Source of the DNA: Liolophura sinensis
Lineage: Eukaryota; Mollusca; Polyplacophora; Chitonida; Chitonidae
Assembly: GCF_032854445.1 (NCBI RefSeq)
Contig: NC_088307.1
Span: 13,468,017 to 13,532,016 of the forward strand
Direction of reading: 5' to 3'
Length of the DNA: 64,000 nucleotides
Numbering within the stretch: the first letter of the stretch is position 1; each line of letters starts with the position of its first letter. The notes below the pieces were generated by a model. That model did not search any database, was not told the origin of the DNA, and saw nothing but the letters and a program-made list of their open reading frames with translations. The translations under genes were made by a program, and so were the position numbers. This document shows, one piece after another, positions 1-10,520 of the stretch.

Positions 1-1398
1 TTGTAACTAATGGAAGATAGATGAACAGCTCTTAAACGTTTTACCTATTTCCGTTTTAGGCTTTATAACTTTTGCAATGGTTATTGTGTGTAATTCAAGA
101 ATACATGGAACGTTTTGTTTTCATTTCCTTATATATGTAGTTTGAAATGTATCCCCACATGTAAAATTTTACTTTCTCGGCTTGCTTCTCAGTTTGCAAA
201 AATGACCGTAAACTACTGTTTTCTATTAGGCGCAATCCTCCAGTCTGGCAATAATTAAGCCTACACGTAGGCCTACCGCTGTCTAAATAGCCTGCAGTCC
301 TTAGATAAACAGTGATAGTAATCAAAACTGGGGGGGGGGGGGGGGAAGGGTGTGCTAAACGGAACCAGACCATCGATGGTGACATTTCCAAACATTTCAA
401 TCAATGACGGAAAATATGCTTAAAATTGAGGGTTATTAAAAAATATTAAATATGTCCAAAAAAAATTACCTTTTTTTTTCTTCTTCCATTGGCATAACCT
501 TTTTCATTTCGCTTAAAACCACAATTGTCGTTTTTACCATTTCTTTTCATACAGTCTTCAACGTGTGTAGTCATGGTAGTTACAGTCAACTACTTGCACG
601 TGTTGGTCTTGGTCGTCTTGGTGTAACTGGGATACAAAGCATCTACTTGTGCGATGCAGCGTGTAGGTCGATCTATATACTCTAGATTATTCTACCTTCA
701 TGGTCTAATTTATGAATGAGACTTGTTGCCTGTTTTCTGGTTGATGACATCAGAATTCAAGCGCCAAAGTGTACAAAATTGCTCCACATTGATTATAACT
801 CAATAACGCCACCTCTCATCCGCCATCCGTCCCGCAAACCTCCGCTTATATTCCTCACAGTTATATTCCTCACAGGACCACTTACTTACCTCCCTTTGCT
901 CCACTCTTCGATGCTGAAAGTCACATTGCGTTCAGTGAGAAAATACCAACAACGACAAGGATAAAATGAATTTCGGCGAGGAAGATGTTGACTTTGTACG
1001 TAAATGTTTGTATGGAAAAGCCACTCTGTGACAAATCATTCACGGGATCATGAAAGCAGAATATTTAATCAAACATTATACATAGTATGAAATAGGCAAA
1101 GCGTAAAACCGAACGTTTTGTACACGCTAAATTAGCCTCAACTGCTCCGACGTTTACTTAACCATTAGGCCTATCGCAAATGCTACTTGGTTCAAAGCTG
1201 GAAGTTCGTTCCCGCACCTTTCAATTTAGGCCAGGAGTACATAGTACATGGTGGTCATGGGCCTCCCTCCGTTCTCTATTACAACACTTTCTAACATTTT
1301 TGCCCAAATTTGCCTTTATGGGACCTATAGCATCACGCAGATTAGAAACATACTTCATTTCTTTTCATCTTACCAGATGGGAATTTGCTTGTTTGGCG
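1..1398. other. Flank with no recognised gene
   Basis: Only short, low-information open frames occur here and none resembles a known protein. A 16-base G run lies at 330-345, and a short direct repeat (ATATTCCTCACAG twice) lies near 849-876. No convincing promoter or exon for the downstream gene could be picked out, although an untranslated first exon of NELFB could lie here. Confidence 0.5.
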
Positions 1399-2042
1399 TC
1401 TTTAGAGTAGCCCAAAGCTAAGCTGAATGTTTCTGCCGTAATGCCCAGCAGCTTTGCTCGTATAGATTTCCACGCAGACTATTTAACTAAAAGAAAAAAC
1501 AGCTCAAAGCCCACCTTATTTTAGCTATCTACTGATTCCCTTAAATATTGGAAATGTAACATGTCAAAGCCAACACTGGTAAACCAACAGTAATCCAGCT
1601 GTTTAAATTTTCAAATCAGACAACTCAATCCAATGCGCGCCATGTTTGGATTTCAGCTTCGGACAGGGTGATGAGCCGAGAAAATTTTATCCCACCAAAT
1701 ATTCTGTTTACAGGGCATGCAATTCTTAAAGACAATGTTGGGTAGGATAAAATTTTCTTGACCCATCACAATGCCTGAAGTTGAATTCCAAAGGTGGCAG
1801 ATGTTGGTTTGAGTTGCCCGATTCAAAAGTTTAAACGGCTGCATTACTGTTGAAATATGGTTACCACTGCTGACTTTGACATATTAAATTTCGGGCATTT
1901 TAGGGAATTGGTGGATAACAAAATAAGATAGAGTTTGAGCTGTTTTTTTTTTTAGTGAAATTGTCTGTGTGGAAGTCTATATGAGTGAAGCTGGACATAA
2001 CGGAAGGAACGTCCAGCTTAGCTTTGTTCTACTTTAGAGCTG
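1399..2042. repeat. Long foldback (inverted-repeat) element
   Basis: Two arms of about 290 bp face each other around a loop of about 55 bp. The left arm is about 1399-1692 and the right arm about 1745-2042. Matching blocks in order from the outside are CAAAGCTAAGCTG (left) against CAGCTTAGCTTTG (right), AACAGCTCAAA against TTTGAGCTGTT, ACATGTCAAAG against CTTTGACATAT, and GAAAATTTTATCC (1680-1692) against GGATAAAATTTTC (1745-1757). The arms are diverged but align over nearly their whole length. No reading frame for a transposase is visible. This is most likely a decayed MITE or foldback element. It ends about 180 bp before the first recognised NELFB exon. Confidence 0.8.
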
Positions 2043-2221
2043 ACTTTAATGCAAAATGCATTCTTCTAAACTTTTTGTCTGTGAGAGACTGAAAGTGAAG
2101 GAATTGTTTTAACTCTGGCTCATTTATTACACTTGGAGGTGAGTCACACATGTAGTTTAGCTGAACTGAACTAACCTGGCCACCTGTCACATCGTATTCT
2201 AATGAATTTTGTTCATTGCAG
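2043..2221 (+). other. 5' flank of NELFB with a possible 5'-UTR intron
   Basis: A 3' splice site (pyrimidine-rich stretch, then TTCATTGCAG) ends at 2221, just before the coding exon, so at least one untranslated exon probably lies upstream. A candidate donor GGAG|GTGAGT is at 2138/2139, which would make an intron of only 83 bp. An exon farther upstream is equally possible. No TATA box was recognised. Confidence 0.35.
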
Positions 2222-2239
2222 ATGCCCCAGATGAGCTGA
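2222..2239 (+). promoter_or_regulatory. Candidate upstream ORF (uORF) in NELFB leader
   Basis: If the exon begins after the acceptor at 2221, its first bases are ATG CCC CAG ATG AGC TGA, a five-codon uORF that stops 25 bp before the NELFB start codon. Two ATGs precede the main ATG, so ribosomes would have to leak past or reinitiate. The role is inferred from position only. Confidence 0.3.
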
Positions 2240-2264
2240 CAGCGCTTGGCTTGAAAAGTCTAAA

Positions 2265-3151
2265 ATGTCAGGATTGGATGCCCTGGGAATCCCAGGAGGT
2301 GACTTTCTCCGTGAAGCACTGACAAACTGCTCAGACCCACTAGCTGCCATTGAGGAATTTCAGCATGAGAATGGAATCTTACTACCCTCTCTCAAACCAG
2401 CTCTGCCGTTTTTGGACCTTCACGGAGTCAAGCGGCTTGATTTTCACCAATCGGTAATGGAAGAGCTACGAGAAAAGCTTCTGCAGCGAATCACCGATTT
2501 GGCGAGCAAAGATGACCCTAATAAACTAGAGAAACTCGAAGGACTGTTGGAGAAAAGTTTCCCCGTCATCAAAGTGAAAGCCCTGCGTCCTGTAGTCATG
2601 TGCATTCTAAAACACCTGCCCAAAATCAAGGACGAATATCTCCAACAGATTTTGGAGAATCGCGAACTTTACACCGAGGCTTCAACAGAAGTGAAGCGTC
2701 AGATCTGGCAAGACAACCAGGCCTTATTTGGGGACGAAGTCTCACCTCTGTTGACACTGTACATCAAAGAGAAAGAGACAATCCTGTACAGTCATGAAGA
2801 AAGTCAGCTGACATTTTTTCTGCCGTCTCCAAAAATGAGGCGACAGGGTGAGGTGGTGCAGAAACTTGTTCACATGATTGGGCGCAACGTGAAACTGTAT
2901 GACATGGTTCTGCAGTTCCTGAGGACACTGTTTTTGCGTACGCGCAACACGCACTACTGCACCCTGCGCGCTGAGCTGCTCATGGCATTACACGATCTGG
3001 AGATACATGACATCTGCTCTGTAGACCCCTGTCACAAGTTTACCTGGTGCGTGGATGCATGTATCCGCGAGAGGTTCGTTGATAGTAAGAGGTCACGGGA
3101 ACTTCAGGGCTTCCTCGATGGCATCAAGAGAGGACAGGAGCAAGTCCTTGG
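2265..3151 (+). CDS. NELFB: NELFB coding exon 1 (residues 1-296)
   Basis: This large exon encodes the conserved N-terminal half of the COBRA1 domain. It ends inside the Gly-296 codon (GG|G) at the donor G|GTAGGT. A naive reading frame would run three codons into a TAG in the intron; the splice join restores the conserved QEQVLGDLS. Confidence 0.95.
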
Positions 3152-6100
3152 GTAGGTTGTCCACTTTGCTGGCCATCACGATACCTACCAATCTACCCTA
3201 TTTTTTATGATGGAATTTTAAAGGATGGCCCATCTTTGCAGTGGTCTTTACAAGGTGTCATTTTCTGATTAAAAGGACAAAAATCTGACAGGCGAAATTA
3301 AAAAAAAAAAATTTTTTTTGATTGTTTTGCATCCAACAATTCAAATCAGCTTAAAAAACCTATATTTTGGCCATGGTCTTTTGTTTTCTGCCCAAATAAT
3401 TTCCTGCCCAAAAATCTATTCCTGAGGACTAATTTCTGCACTGCTTGAAAACAAGCATAATTACCTCCCTTTACAGACTGTCCTGCGATGATCAAATCAT
3501 CCACCTCCAGCAATAAGAATAGGTGTAAAAAAATTAATTATTATGAAGTTGGTAAAGCAAATTTTATGCAAAATAAATCAATCCTAAGTTTTAATATTTT
3601 GTTATGAAGGCTATTTATCTGCTTTCTCGCCTGAACTGTTCATTTGTTACACTGAATAGTTTTCTGATTTATCTGTGTTTTGTACACGTTGTAATAAGCA
3701 TGTAGATGAGGAACATGATTTTCTGCTTACATTGTTGCTTATGATGTGTCACCAGGGACCTGTCAATGATACTGTGTGATCCGTTTGCCATCAACACTGT
3801 GTGTGTGTCCCTGATGAGATGCCTTCAGCAATGTATCAACACAGAGACAATGCCAAGGGTAAGTCTTGAGCTTTGAGAAAAAAAAGACAACATTTGATCA
3901 AATGTATGTTTTAATAGAATGTACATGTTTGTATCCCACTGAAAGTTAAAATTTTTAGTTTTGTGTGTATGTATGCGCCGAGTTTTATGTTGTACTTCAC
4001 AATTTTTCAGTCACATGATGACTAGGATTCATTAGGTGTGTGTATATATACTGTGTCTTCTTGCGGCAGGGCGAGTCCGTGCTGTCTAAGTGCTGCCGCC
4101 ACTGAAGTATCATGCTGAAGACACCAGACATGACCAATCACCCTGTCACATTTTCCTGACACCGGGCCAAGCAGTCCTCTTTCCTTGCTCTAACGTCTCA
4201 GTGCTGAGCACCAAGCGATGCAGTTACAAGTACCATTTTTGTTAAAATACTTTGGTATGACCTGACCAGGGTTTGACCACAACTTCGAGGCAGACGCTCT
4301 GATCAGTAGACCTCTTTGTTTGATGTTGTATAACCCATATGTAGCAGTTTAAACCACATTGTAAGCAAATCTGAACCACCACCTTCTTATCAAGTTTGAC
4401 TTCACAGTGGCATTTTTTTATTTCATTTTGTTGTGCCTTGCTCTGCCTTTCTGCCAAACACACGTAGACTGAATGAGTGTACAGCATGTGTGGTACGAAC
4501 GACGGATCTACCTTCCATTCAATCTTCTCCAGTATGGCGTATCATGCTCTTCATAAGAACTCCAGATTTAACATGGATTTATAATTACATATACCAAGCG
4601 CCTCAGACAAAATTGTGGGGACAGTCACAAAGGTTAAATTATTTCTTGTGTTTTCTTTTAAGCTAATACCGAGCCTCTGACCTTGGTCTTGAGCTCTGCT
4701 CTTTTTGAGTGTTTATTTACTTAGATATACCATAAATGAACTAAAAATTTTGTCCACAAAAGAGTTTTTGTTTTTAGAGGCATATAATTATCACAAAATA
4801 TTATTGTTGGTGCTGAGACTTACAATTTTCCAGTAGAATATCATCCCATGTACCCAGCAAACCTCCGAAAACCTTGAGGCGACAGAACTCTCAGAATGAG
4901 GAAAAATGGGCAAGTTAGTAATGGACAGAATGGTCTACTTACCCTACAGTCATTTAGGGTAAGTAGAAACTATTATATAGCCCCATGCCAAGGTGAGGGA
5001 TAGCAGTTTGTGTTCATCTGCCCTGCTGAGATTTTATGTCTGATTTTGATCGTTTTGTGTAAGTTTATTTTTTTTGAAACCTCCCATCAAAAAACAGTCG
5101 AATCCATGCACAAGTGCTGTATTTATAATTAATAATAAGAATGGTTGACTTTTCTGTTGTAGGAGAATGTTGACATTGTGCTGTTGCTGAGGATGTTACT
5201 ACTGGGTCTGCAGGCCTGGGATATGATTGACAGCCAGGTGTTTAAGGAACCAAAACTGGTAAGGCTGTCTTCCCTCTGCTCACATTTACAAACTGACTGA
5301 AGACCGAGTTTTTATTTGTAGACAGTCTCTGGATGATAGAAGTACATGTACAAGATCACCCAGCATTTGTCATTTCCTATGACGTGTAGGTACATGTAGA
5401 TGTTATGCAGACCTTTTCAGTCTTTTTTTTTTTAGGCCGTAGATAAAATATTATCCCAGTAAGGATACATTCCTACATGTGAAAAAGTTTGCCAGTTACA
5501 TGCTAAATGCCAGTGGTTAACTCCAGGATCTTCAGGTTTCCTCCAGCTAGCATGAAGACCCCATGGTGATGTAACTGACATATTAAAAGCACTTTAAAAC
5601 CCTTTAAACAAACAAACAAACAAACAAACATGCACATAGATGCTGATGTTGTTATAGGAATCGCTGCTGATCACCAAATATCTTCCCTTGATCTCGAGCA
5701 TGATGGTTGACGACCAGTACCGAAGCCTGATTCTGAGGACACAAGAGGAAAAACCCACCATCTTCACTCCAATACAGCCGTCAGAATTGTTCGCCACTTT
5801 CATCAAGATCAGCGGTATATCCAGTCTGGTCGCCATGTACTATGCGCTTCAGGTGACACGCCAGCGGGATCGCATCGCGGCGGTGCAGATCATCCCAGCG
5901 CTGCTGCACTGCGAGAATGACCGTGCATACGAGGATACCTTCCTCCACTCGCTCGTATCATACCTGATCAGCATGGCGGAGGATTTCACGCAGGAGGACT
6001 TGTGCATCGCAGTGTTTGATGACTTCATCTTGGTACGTACATCTTGAATACACCTGGTGGGCTGTCCTTGTGTGTAGAGAGAAGAGTAGGAATTTCGGTA

Positions 6101-9100
6101 TTTAATTTTTCTTTTTTTTCCACAAGAAACTGAAATTAGAGTAAGGCTGCACCAATTTAAATTGTTCTTTTACAAGCAGAATAAATCAGTTTTCAGTGTC
6201 GAAAACAGAACTTTTAAAGTCTTCTAATTTGTCGGAAATTTCAACAGTCTCAGCAATTTATTCCTGCTGAAGACATATTGACATGATCAGAAAGCCCTGA
6301 AAACAGGAAAGTCATAAAATTATCAAGATCAGATGAAATCAAAAGATCAAATTTCAATTTTGTTTTTACTCCTGCTTTACTTTTCTTAGTGTTGGCTCAC
6401 CTGTAAACAGCAAAATAAACTTTATGTTGCGTAGCATTGTTTCAAGAGGAACCTGTTTGGAGTTACATCGTTACGAATGGCTAAATCTTGCAAGGACTAG
6501 AACCTGTGACAATGCTTGTCTTTCAGTTAGTTGGGCTTCTCCATAGGTGTTTAATCCATGGCTCAGAACCAGCTACATGTCTATTTACCATACAGTGTCT
6601 ACTGCTCTCAGGGGCCTTCATGCAGTAAACTGTGACCATCATGAGGCTGTCCAGGGGGTTTTACAGTGTGGGATAAAGCCAGGAATTTTTGTACAGTCCT
6701 TAATTCAATTTTTGGAAAAATTTTCACTCAGTGCAGTGAGGTAAAAAGGGACCAAAATAGCCAGGGGTCTGGAGGGCACAGATTTTGTGTATACTTGTAA
6801 ACGCATTCTCAGCCATTTTAAGCTGTTTCTGTGCACATTATAAAATTGTACTGACATCTAGGCTAAGCAGTTAGTTTAAGTCCTACAGTTCATGAATAGG
6901 AACATTATAAATCTTTATGCTTTTTAACTTGGTAAGTACATGTACATGTGTTCCTCAGTAACAACCCCCCCCCCCCCCCCCCCCAGCCACTCAACTGATT
7001 TTTAGAAGCTCTGAAATGGTTTAAATATATCCAAGGACGTGCCATGAAATGAATCTACCAGTGACGTCTTAAATTTAAAGTACAGATTAATTAATACAAC
7101 ATTTCATTTTTTAGAAGACAGTCTTTGATTTTTCAAATTTTTGCATATTTCATTTTTTAAAAGAATGCTTCTGACAGATGTGAGGCCATGTATCCATCCT
7201 GCCTTACAGAAATATTTAATATTTGAGTTCACTTTGCACCAGTAGGGTGCATGTACACACCTTGAGCTCGCTCTGCAGGTGACAATCTGTAGGAAATGTG
7301 CAAAAATTTGTCTGTTAGTTGCCAAAGGGGTGCCACGGTTTTGTACTTTGAGATTTCCTCCACCCATAAACTGAATATGGCCACATAAGTAATTTTCTAA
7401 AGTCATTGCATGCATTTAACATTCAGCACCAATCTAACAAATGAATTCGTCGACTAATGGAGGAAATTGAGCACAGTGGACATCAGCAGTCTGGCATTGT
7501 ATTCAGCTGACTTGTATTTCATGCCTGTCTTGTGAAACCAGAAACTTACTATTATGTTTGGTCTGTCAGCAACCTGCAGATGGTCGTGGGTTTTCCCCCG
7601 GACTGTTGCCCGGTTTCCTCCCACCATAATGCTGGCCACTGTCGTATAAGTGAAATATTCTTGAGTACGGCATAAAACACCAATCAAATAAATAAATGAA
7701 TAAATACTATTATGTTCACTATTCCACATTTCAGCCGTCTATATCTCGTGAGAGCGTCAGACGCCATCTCCTCCGTCTGTTGTGGCATGTCTACACCAAA
7801 GTGCCCAACCTACGGATCCGGGTTATCATGGACGCCATTGAGCCGGGGACAGAGGTTAGTGGAGGGTAGTCTCGTAGAACTTAAGCCTGTATACTGTTTC
7901 TTATTTATGTCCAATGTTAAAGTGGTCTTGTAGTGGAGTCAGTGGAAAAATAATTACAACACAGTGAGACCAACCTTAAGACAAGTATGAAAGGTATTTC
8001 TTTTTGGCAGTACATACCTTTCCTTGAATGAGGTTGATTACCATGTGGATTTACAGGTTACGTGACGCAGTTGATTTTCCTTACTATTTATGTGGTAAAT
8101 AGGTCAACTTCAACCTCAGAAATATATATCCCGTAACTTTTGTGTGGCCATACCACCACATGCAGCTCGCACTTTTCTTGTATATCAACAAATCAAACAA
8201 TCTACCTACAATGTCCACCTTTTTTTTTTTTTTTTTTTTTTGAGCTGTGCTTGCTGGAAGTGAAGTCATAGCATTTTGTTACCTTGGTAACCTCCAGCGG
8301 GATAGAAAGTATAAACACTGGCTAAAAATTTTTCAGTCCTATTCAAAACAGACAAAATTATGATATGTTTTAACTAGGTGCAACGTAACAGTGCAGAAAT
8401 TTATAGTGCATCAACAAGCTAAAATGTCTGTGTGTCGGTATTACCCAATCAGTGCTCCGTCTTTGTTGTTGTTGTTGGAGTGTAAAAGACATGTAGGATC
8501 TCCATTGGACATTAGGTTGGGCCAGACAAAATGGGGTTTTGCGTTACCTAGGGTTTTCTGTGTTTGATTTTCTTCATCCTTGGTCAAACAGAAGATCTTA
8601 CCATACACAGGATAAAGGGCAGCTGCCCCACAAAATGTGCCTGGCAGTGTATAGAACTGGAGCACAATATAGCACAATATTTATGAATGACTGTAGATAT
8701 GGAAAACACGGGCATTTTTCACGTAGTGTTGCATTTACTTCAGAATTTTCTGTAAACTTGACCAATATTTTGCACCGTTACTGCTCTGTGAATTGCAGCT
8801 GTATTTACTTATTTTCTGACATTTAGTTCTTGTTACTAGATGAAAACTGAAAACAAGTTTAAGATCATTGGCATATTATATGCATCTTGCCACGTTCATG
8901 TTCAAAAGAGGTCTCCATTGCCGAGGTGGTTAGTGTGCCAGCATGGTGCAATGACCCAGGAGCCTCTCATCAATGTAGTCGCTTGTGAGTTCCAGCCCAG
9001 CCTATGCTGGCTTCCTCTCTGTACGTGGAAAGGTCTACTAGCAACCCGCAGATGGTCATGGGTTTACCCCTGGGCTCTACCCGTTTTCCTACCATAATGC

Positions 9101-9640
9101 TCTTCGCCGTGGTATCCATGAAATATTCTTGACCACTGCATGTAACACAAATCAAATAAATAAATGAATAAATCATGCACAAAGTTTTAATCATAGAAGA
9201 ATAAAGAATTCCTTCTGAAATTTTTGTAAACTTCTTTTCAACCACCATTGCAACCAATTTTTCAAACATTCTGAGAGAACTATGGGGTGTAGAAAAATAA
9301 TTCCCACACTTTAATGAATCTTGCATCAACACAAACAAATCATTTTTAGCATCATTTTAATAATAATTGGAAGCATAAATTTCTCTGGAAAAGTGCTTTA
9401 GTGGTTGAAGATTTACAGTAACTGGCTTTCACATGTGGACTGTATGGGGAGATAACTGTGTGATAAGAGCATGCTGATTTATCTCCCTTGTGTCTGTTTC
9501 AGCATAGTGAAGCTGTTCATCAGACATACAAGGCCCTGGCGGAAAAAGTGGCAGCCTTTCAGCCTAGTGTTCAGGACCAGCCTGAGAAGTTAGACTCCCC
9601 GCTGATGAACGTCCCTGCCCCCACACCTGGACCTATCTGA
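2265..9640 (+). CDS. NELFB: NELFB (COBRA1): negative elongation factor complex subunit B, six coding exons
   Basis: The product is a nuclear subunit of NELF, which with DSIF holds RNA polymerase II at promoter-proximal pause sites. The spliced reading frame is 2265-3151, 3756-3858, 5163-5258, 5658-6032, 7735-7854 and 9503-9640, giving 572 aa; the human protein is about 580 aa. Recognition rests on near-identical stretches to vertebrate NELF-B/COBRA1: RQIWQDNQALFGDEVSPLL in the first third, KLYDMVLQFLRTLFLRTRN, then HYCTLRAELL, DPCHKFTWC, ACIRERFVDSKR and, across the first intron, QEQVLG/DLSMILCDPFAINT, then AWDMIDSQVFKEPK. The start is supported by an in-frame TGA 33 bp upstream and by an A at -3. 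The C-terminal 45 residues are Pro-rich and poorly conserved, as in the family. All introns are GT-AG and no frameshift is seen, so the gene looks functional. Two introns carry SINEs. Confidence 0.97.
3152..3755 (+). other. NELFB: NELFB intron 1
   Basis: AT-rich intron with an A-run/T-run near 3300-3320. No repeat family or exon was recognised. Confidence 0.7.
3756..3858 (+). CDS. NELFB: NELFB coding exon 2 (residues 296-330)
   Basis: The acceptor TGTGTCACCAG precedes the exon and the donor AGG|GTAAGT follows it. It encodes DLSMILCDPFAINT, then a variable stretch ending TETMPR. It is 103 bp and keeps the frame only when joined to its neighbours. Confidence 0.93.
4055..4312 (-). mobile_element. 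tRNA-derived SINE-like element in NELFB intron 2 (reverse orientation)
   Basis: The right end on the plus strand reads GACCAGGGTTTGACCACAAC then GGCAGACGCTCTGATCAG. Reverse-complemented, this looks like a tRNA-type head with a B-box-like GGTCAAACCCTGG. The left part (TTCTTGCGGCAGGGCGAGTC, CAATCACCCTGTCACATT, ACACCGGGCCAAGCAGTC) resembles a dispersed molluscan repeat. A related fragment (GTGTCCCCTTGTGGCGAG) occurs near 61580. Boundaries are approximate. Confidence 0.5.
4313..5162 (+). other. NELFB: Rest of NELFB intron 2
   Basis: AT-rich sequence with no recognised exon or repeat family. Confidence 0.6.
5163..5258 (+). CDS. NELFB: NELFB coding exon 3 (residues 331-362)
   Basis: The acceptor TTCTGTTGTAG is followed by 96 bp encoding ENVDIVLLLRMLLLG and AWDMIDSQVFKEPKL. 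The donor is CTG|GTAAGG. The WDMIDSQVFKEPK block is nearly invariant in the family. Both borders are phase 0. Confidence 0.93.
5606..5630. repeat. (AAAC)n microsatellite near the exon 4 acceptor
   Basis: About six AAAC units lie 28 bp before the NELFB exon 4 acceptor, in the part of the intron where a pyrimidine tract would normally be found. Confidence 0.85.
5658..6032 (+). CDS. NELFB: NELFB coding exon 4 (residues 363-487)
   Basis: This exon of 375 bp, phase 0 at both ends, encodes the more variable middle part of the protein (VDDQYRSL, EKPTIFTPIQPSELFATF, VAMYYALQVTRQRDR, EDLCIAVFDDF). The acceptor GTTGTTATAG has a poor pyrimidine tract. The donor is TTG|GTACGT. Confidence 0.92.
6033..7560 (+). 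other. NELFB: NELFB intron 4, 5' part, with poly-C run
   Basis: No exon was recognised. A run of 20 C bases lies at 6965-6984. The rest is unremarkable AT-rich intron. Confidence 0.6.
7561..7705 (+). mobile_element. 3' part of a tRNA-derived SINE (family 1)
   Basis: It matches the family 1 body: CAGCAACCTGCAGATGGTCG, TTTCCTCCCACCATAATGC, GTATAAGTGAAATATTCTTG, then a CAATCAAATAAATAAATGAA tail. The tRNA-like head is missing, as expected of a 5'-truncated copy. It lies in NELFB intron 4, about 29 bp before exon 5. Confidence 0.85.
7735..7854 (+). CDS. NELFB: NELFB coding exon 5 (residues 488-527)
   Basis: The exon of 120 bp, phase 0, encodes PSISRESVRRHLLRLLWHVY and KVPNLRIRVIMDAIEPGTE, matching the vertebrate region that reads R(K/E)-x-V-x-R-H-x-LRLL. 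The acceptor is CCACATTTCAG and the donor GAG|GTTAGT. A SINE tail ends about 29 bp upstream of the acceptor. Confidence 0.9.
7855..8908 (+). other. NELFB: NELFB intron 5, 5' part
   Basis: A run of 22 T bases is at 8220-8241 and a short (TTG)n run near 8465. No exon was recognised. Confidence 0.6.
8909..9173 (+). mobile_element. Full-length tRNA-derived SINE (family 1)
   Basis: The head GCCGAGGTGGTTAGTGTGCC resembles a tRNA A box and GTGAGTTCCAGCCCAGC a degenerate B box. The body (CAGCAACCCGCAGATGGTCA, TACCATAATGCTC, GAAATATTCTTGACCACTGC) and (AAAT)n tail follow. It is intronic in NELFB and in the sense orientation. Mutated positions through the body suggest an old copy. Confidence 0.85.
9225..9418 (-). 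mobile_element. MITE, family B, reverse orientation
   Basis: The ends TGTAAACTTCTTTTCAACCA and GTGGTTGAAGATTTACAGTA are inverted repeats of each other. The interior (TAGCATCATTTTAATAATAA, GCATAAATTTCTC) is the reverse complement of copies at 35081-35300 and 37139-37345. It lies in NELFB intron 5. Confidence 0.7.
9503..9640 (+). CDS. NELFB: NELFB terminal coding exon 6 (residues 528-572 and stop)
   Basis: The acceptor GTCTGTTTCAG precedes HSEAVHQTYKALAEKVAAF, followed by a Pro-rich tail ending PAPTPGPI and TGA at 9638-9640. Human NELF-B ends in a similarly Pro/Ala-rich tail. Confidence 0.92.
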   Translation, partial: HSEAVHQTYKALAEKVAAFQPSVQDQPEKLDSPLMNVPAPTPGPI

Positions 9641-9842
9641 GAGTGGGGCAGAAAGAACAGTGTTTTTGTACAAGATATCAATGTTTCCGTGAGGAGTGAT
9701 CCTGGCAAGAGATGTGATGAAGGATGTGAGCGTAATTCAATGAAGAGTGACTTTCAAAGGTGAACAGCAGTCTTTCTGAAATGTGCAGAAGAGCTGTAAT
9801 TGTGAGATTTGGTTGAAATGCCGTTAATTGTGTATGAACATA
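9641..9842 (+). other. NELFB: Proximal NELFB 3' UTR (presumed)
   Basis: Unique sequence directly after the stop codon. No AATAAA was seen before the minisatellite that begins near 9843, so the message probably extends into it. Confidence 0.5.
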
Positions 9843-10520
9843 TTTGAACAGTAGATTGTTAAATATGAATGGAAGAGTCTGTCTAATAAATGTGAACAGA
9901 TTTGAACAGCTTGATACATGTGAACAGCCTGATAAATAAAATGTGAACAGATTTGAACAGCCTGATACATGTGAACAGCCTGATAAATAAAATGTGAACA
10001 GATTTGAACAGCCTGATAAATGTGAACAGCCTGATAAATAAAATGTGAACAGATTTGAACAGCCTGATAAATGTGAACAGATTGAACAGCCTGATACATG
10101 TGAACAGCCTGATAAATAAAATGTGAACAGATTTGAACAGCCTGATACATGTGAACAGCCTGATAAATAAAATGTGAACAGATTTGAACAGCCTGATACA
10201 TGTGAACAGCCTGATAAATAAAATGTGAACAGATTTGAACAGCCTGATAAATGTGAACAGCCTGATGAATAAAATGTGAACAGATTTGAACAGCCTGATA
10301 AATGTGAACAGATTGAACAGCCTGATAAATGTGAACACATTTGAACAGCCTGATAAATGTGAACAGGTTTGAACAGCCTGATTAATAAAATGTGCAGAAA
10401 TTTGAACAGCCTGATAAATAAAATGTGTAGAGATTGTGTTGAACAGATTACATGTATTTGATAAATGTGAACAAATTTGAACAGGCTGTTTGATAAATGT
10501 GAACACATTTGAACAGACAA
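9843..10520 (+). repeat. 51-bp minisatellite carrying repeated poly(A) signals
   Basis: The basic unit is about 51 bp and combines GATTTGAACAGCCTGATACA, TGTGAACAGCCTG and ATAAATAAAATGTGAACA. It is itself made of shorter GAACAGCCTGATAAATGT submotifs, with units losing or gaining one submotif. Around ten copies are clear between 9890 and 10440, and decayed copies continue to about 10690. About ten AATAAA hexamers fall in the array. On the minus strand this creates long but meaningless Ser/Cys/Phe-rich open frames. Confidence 0.9.

Noticed and set aside
2444-2954. Minus- and plus-strand frames overlapping the first NELFB exon
   Set aside because: They are shadows of the conserved NELFB reading frame.
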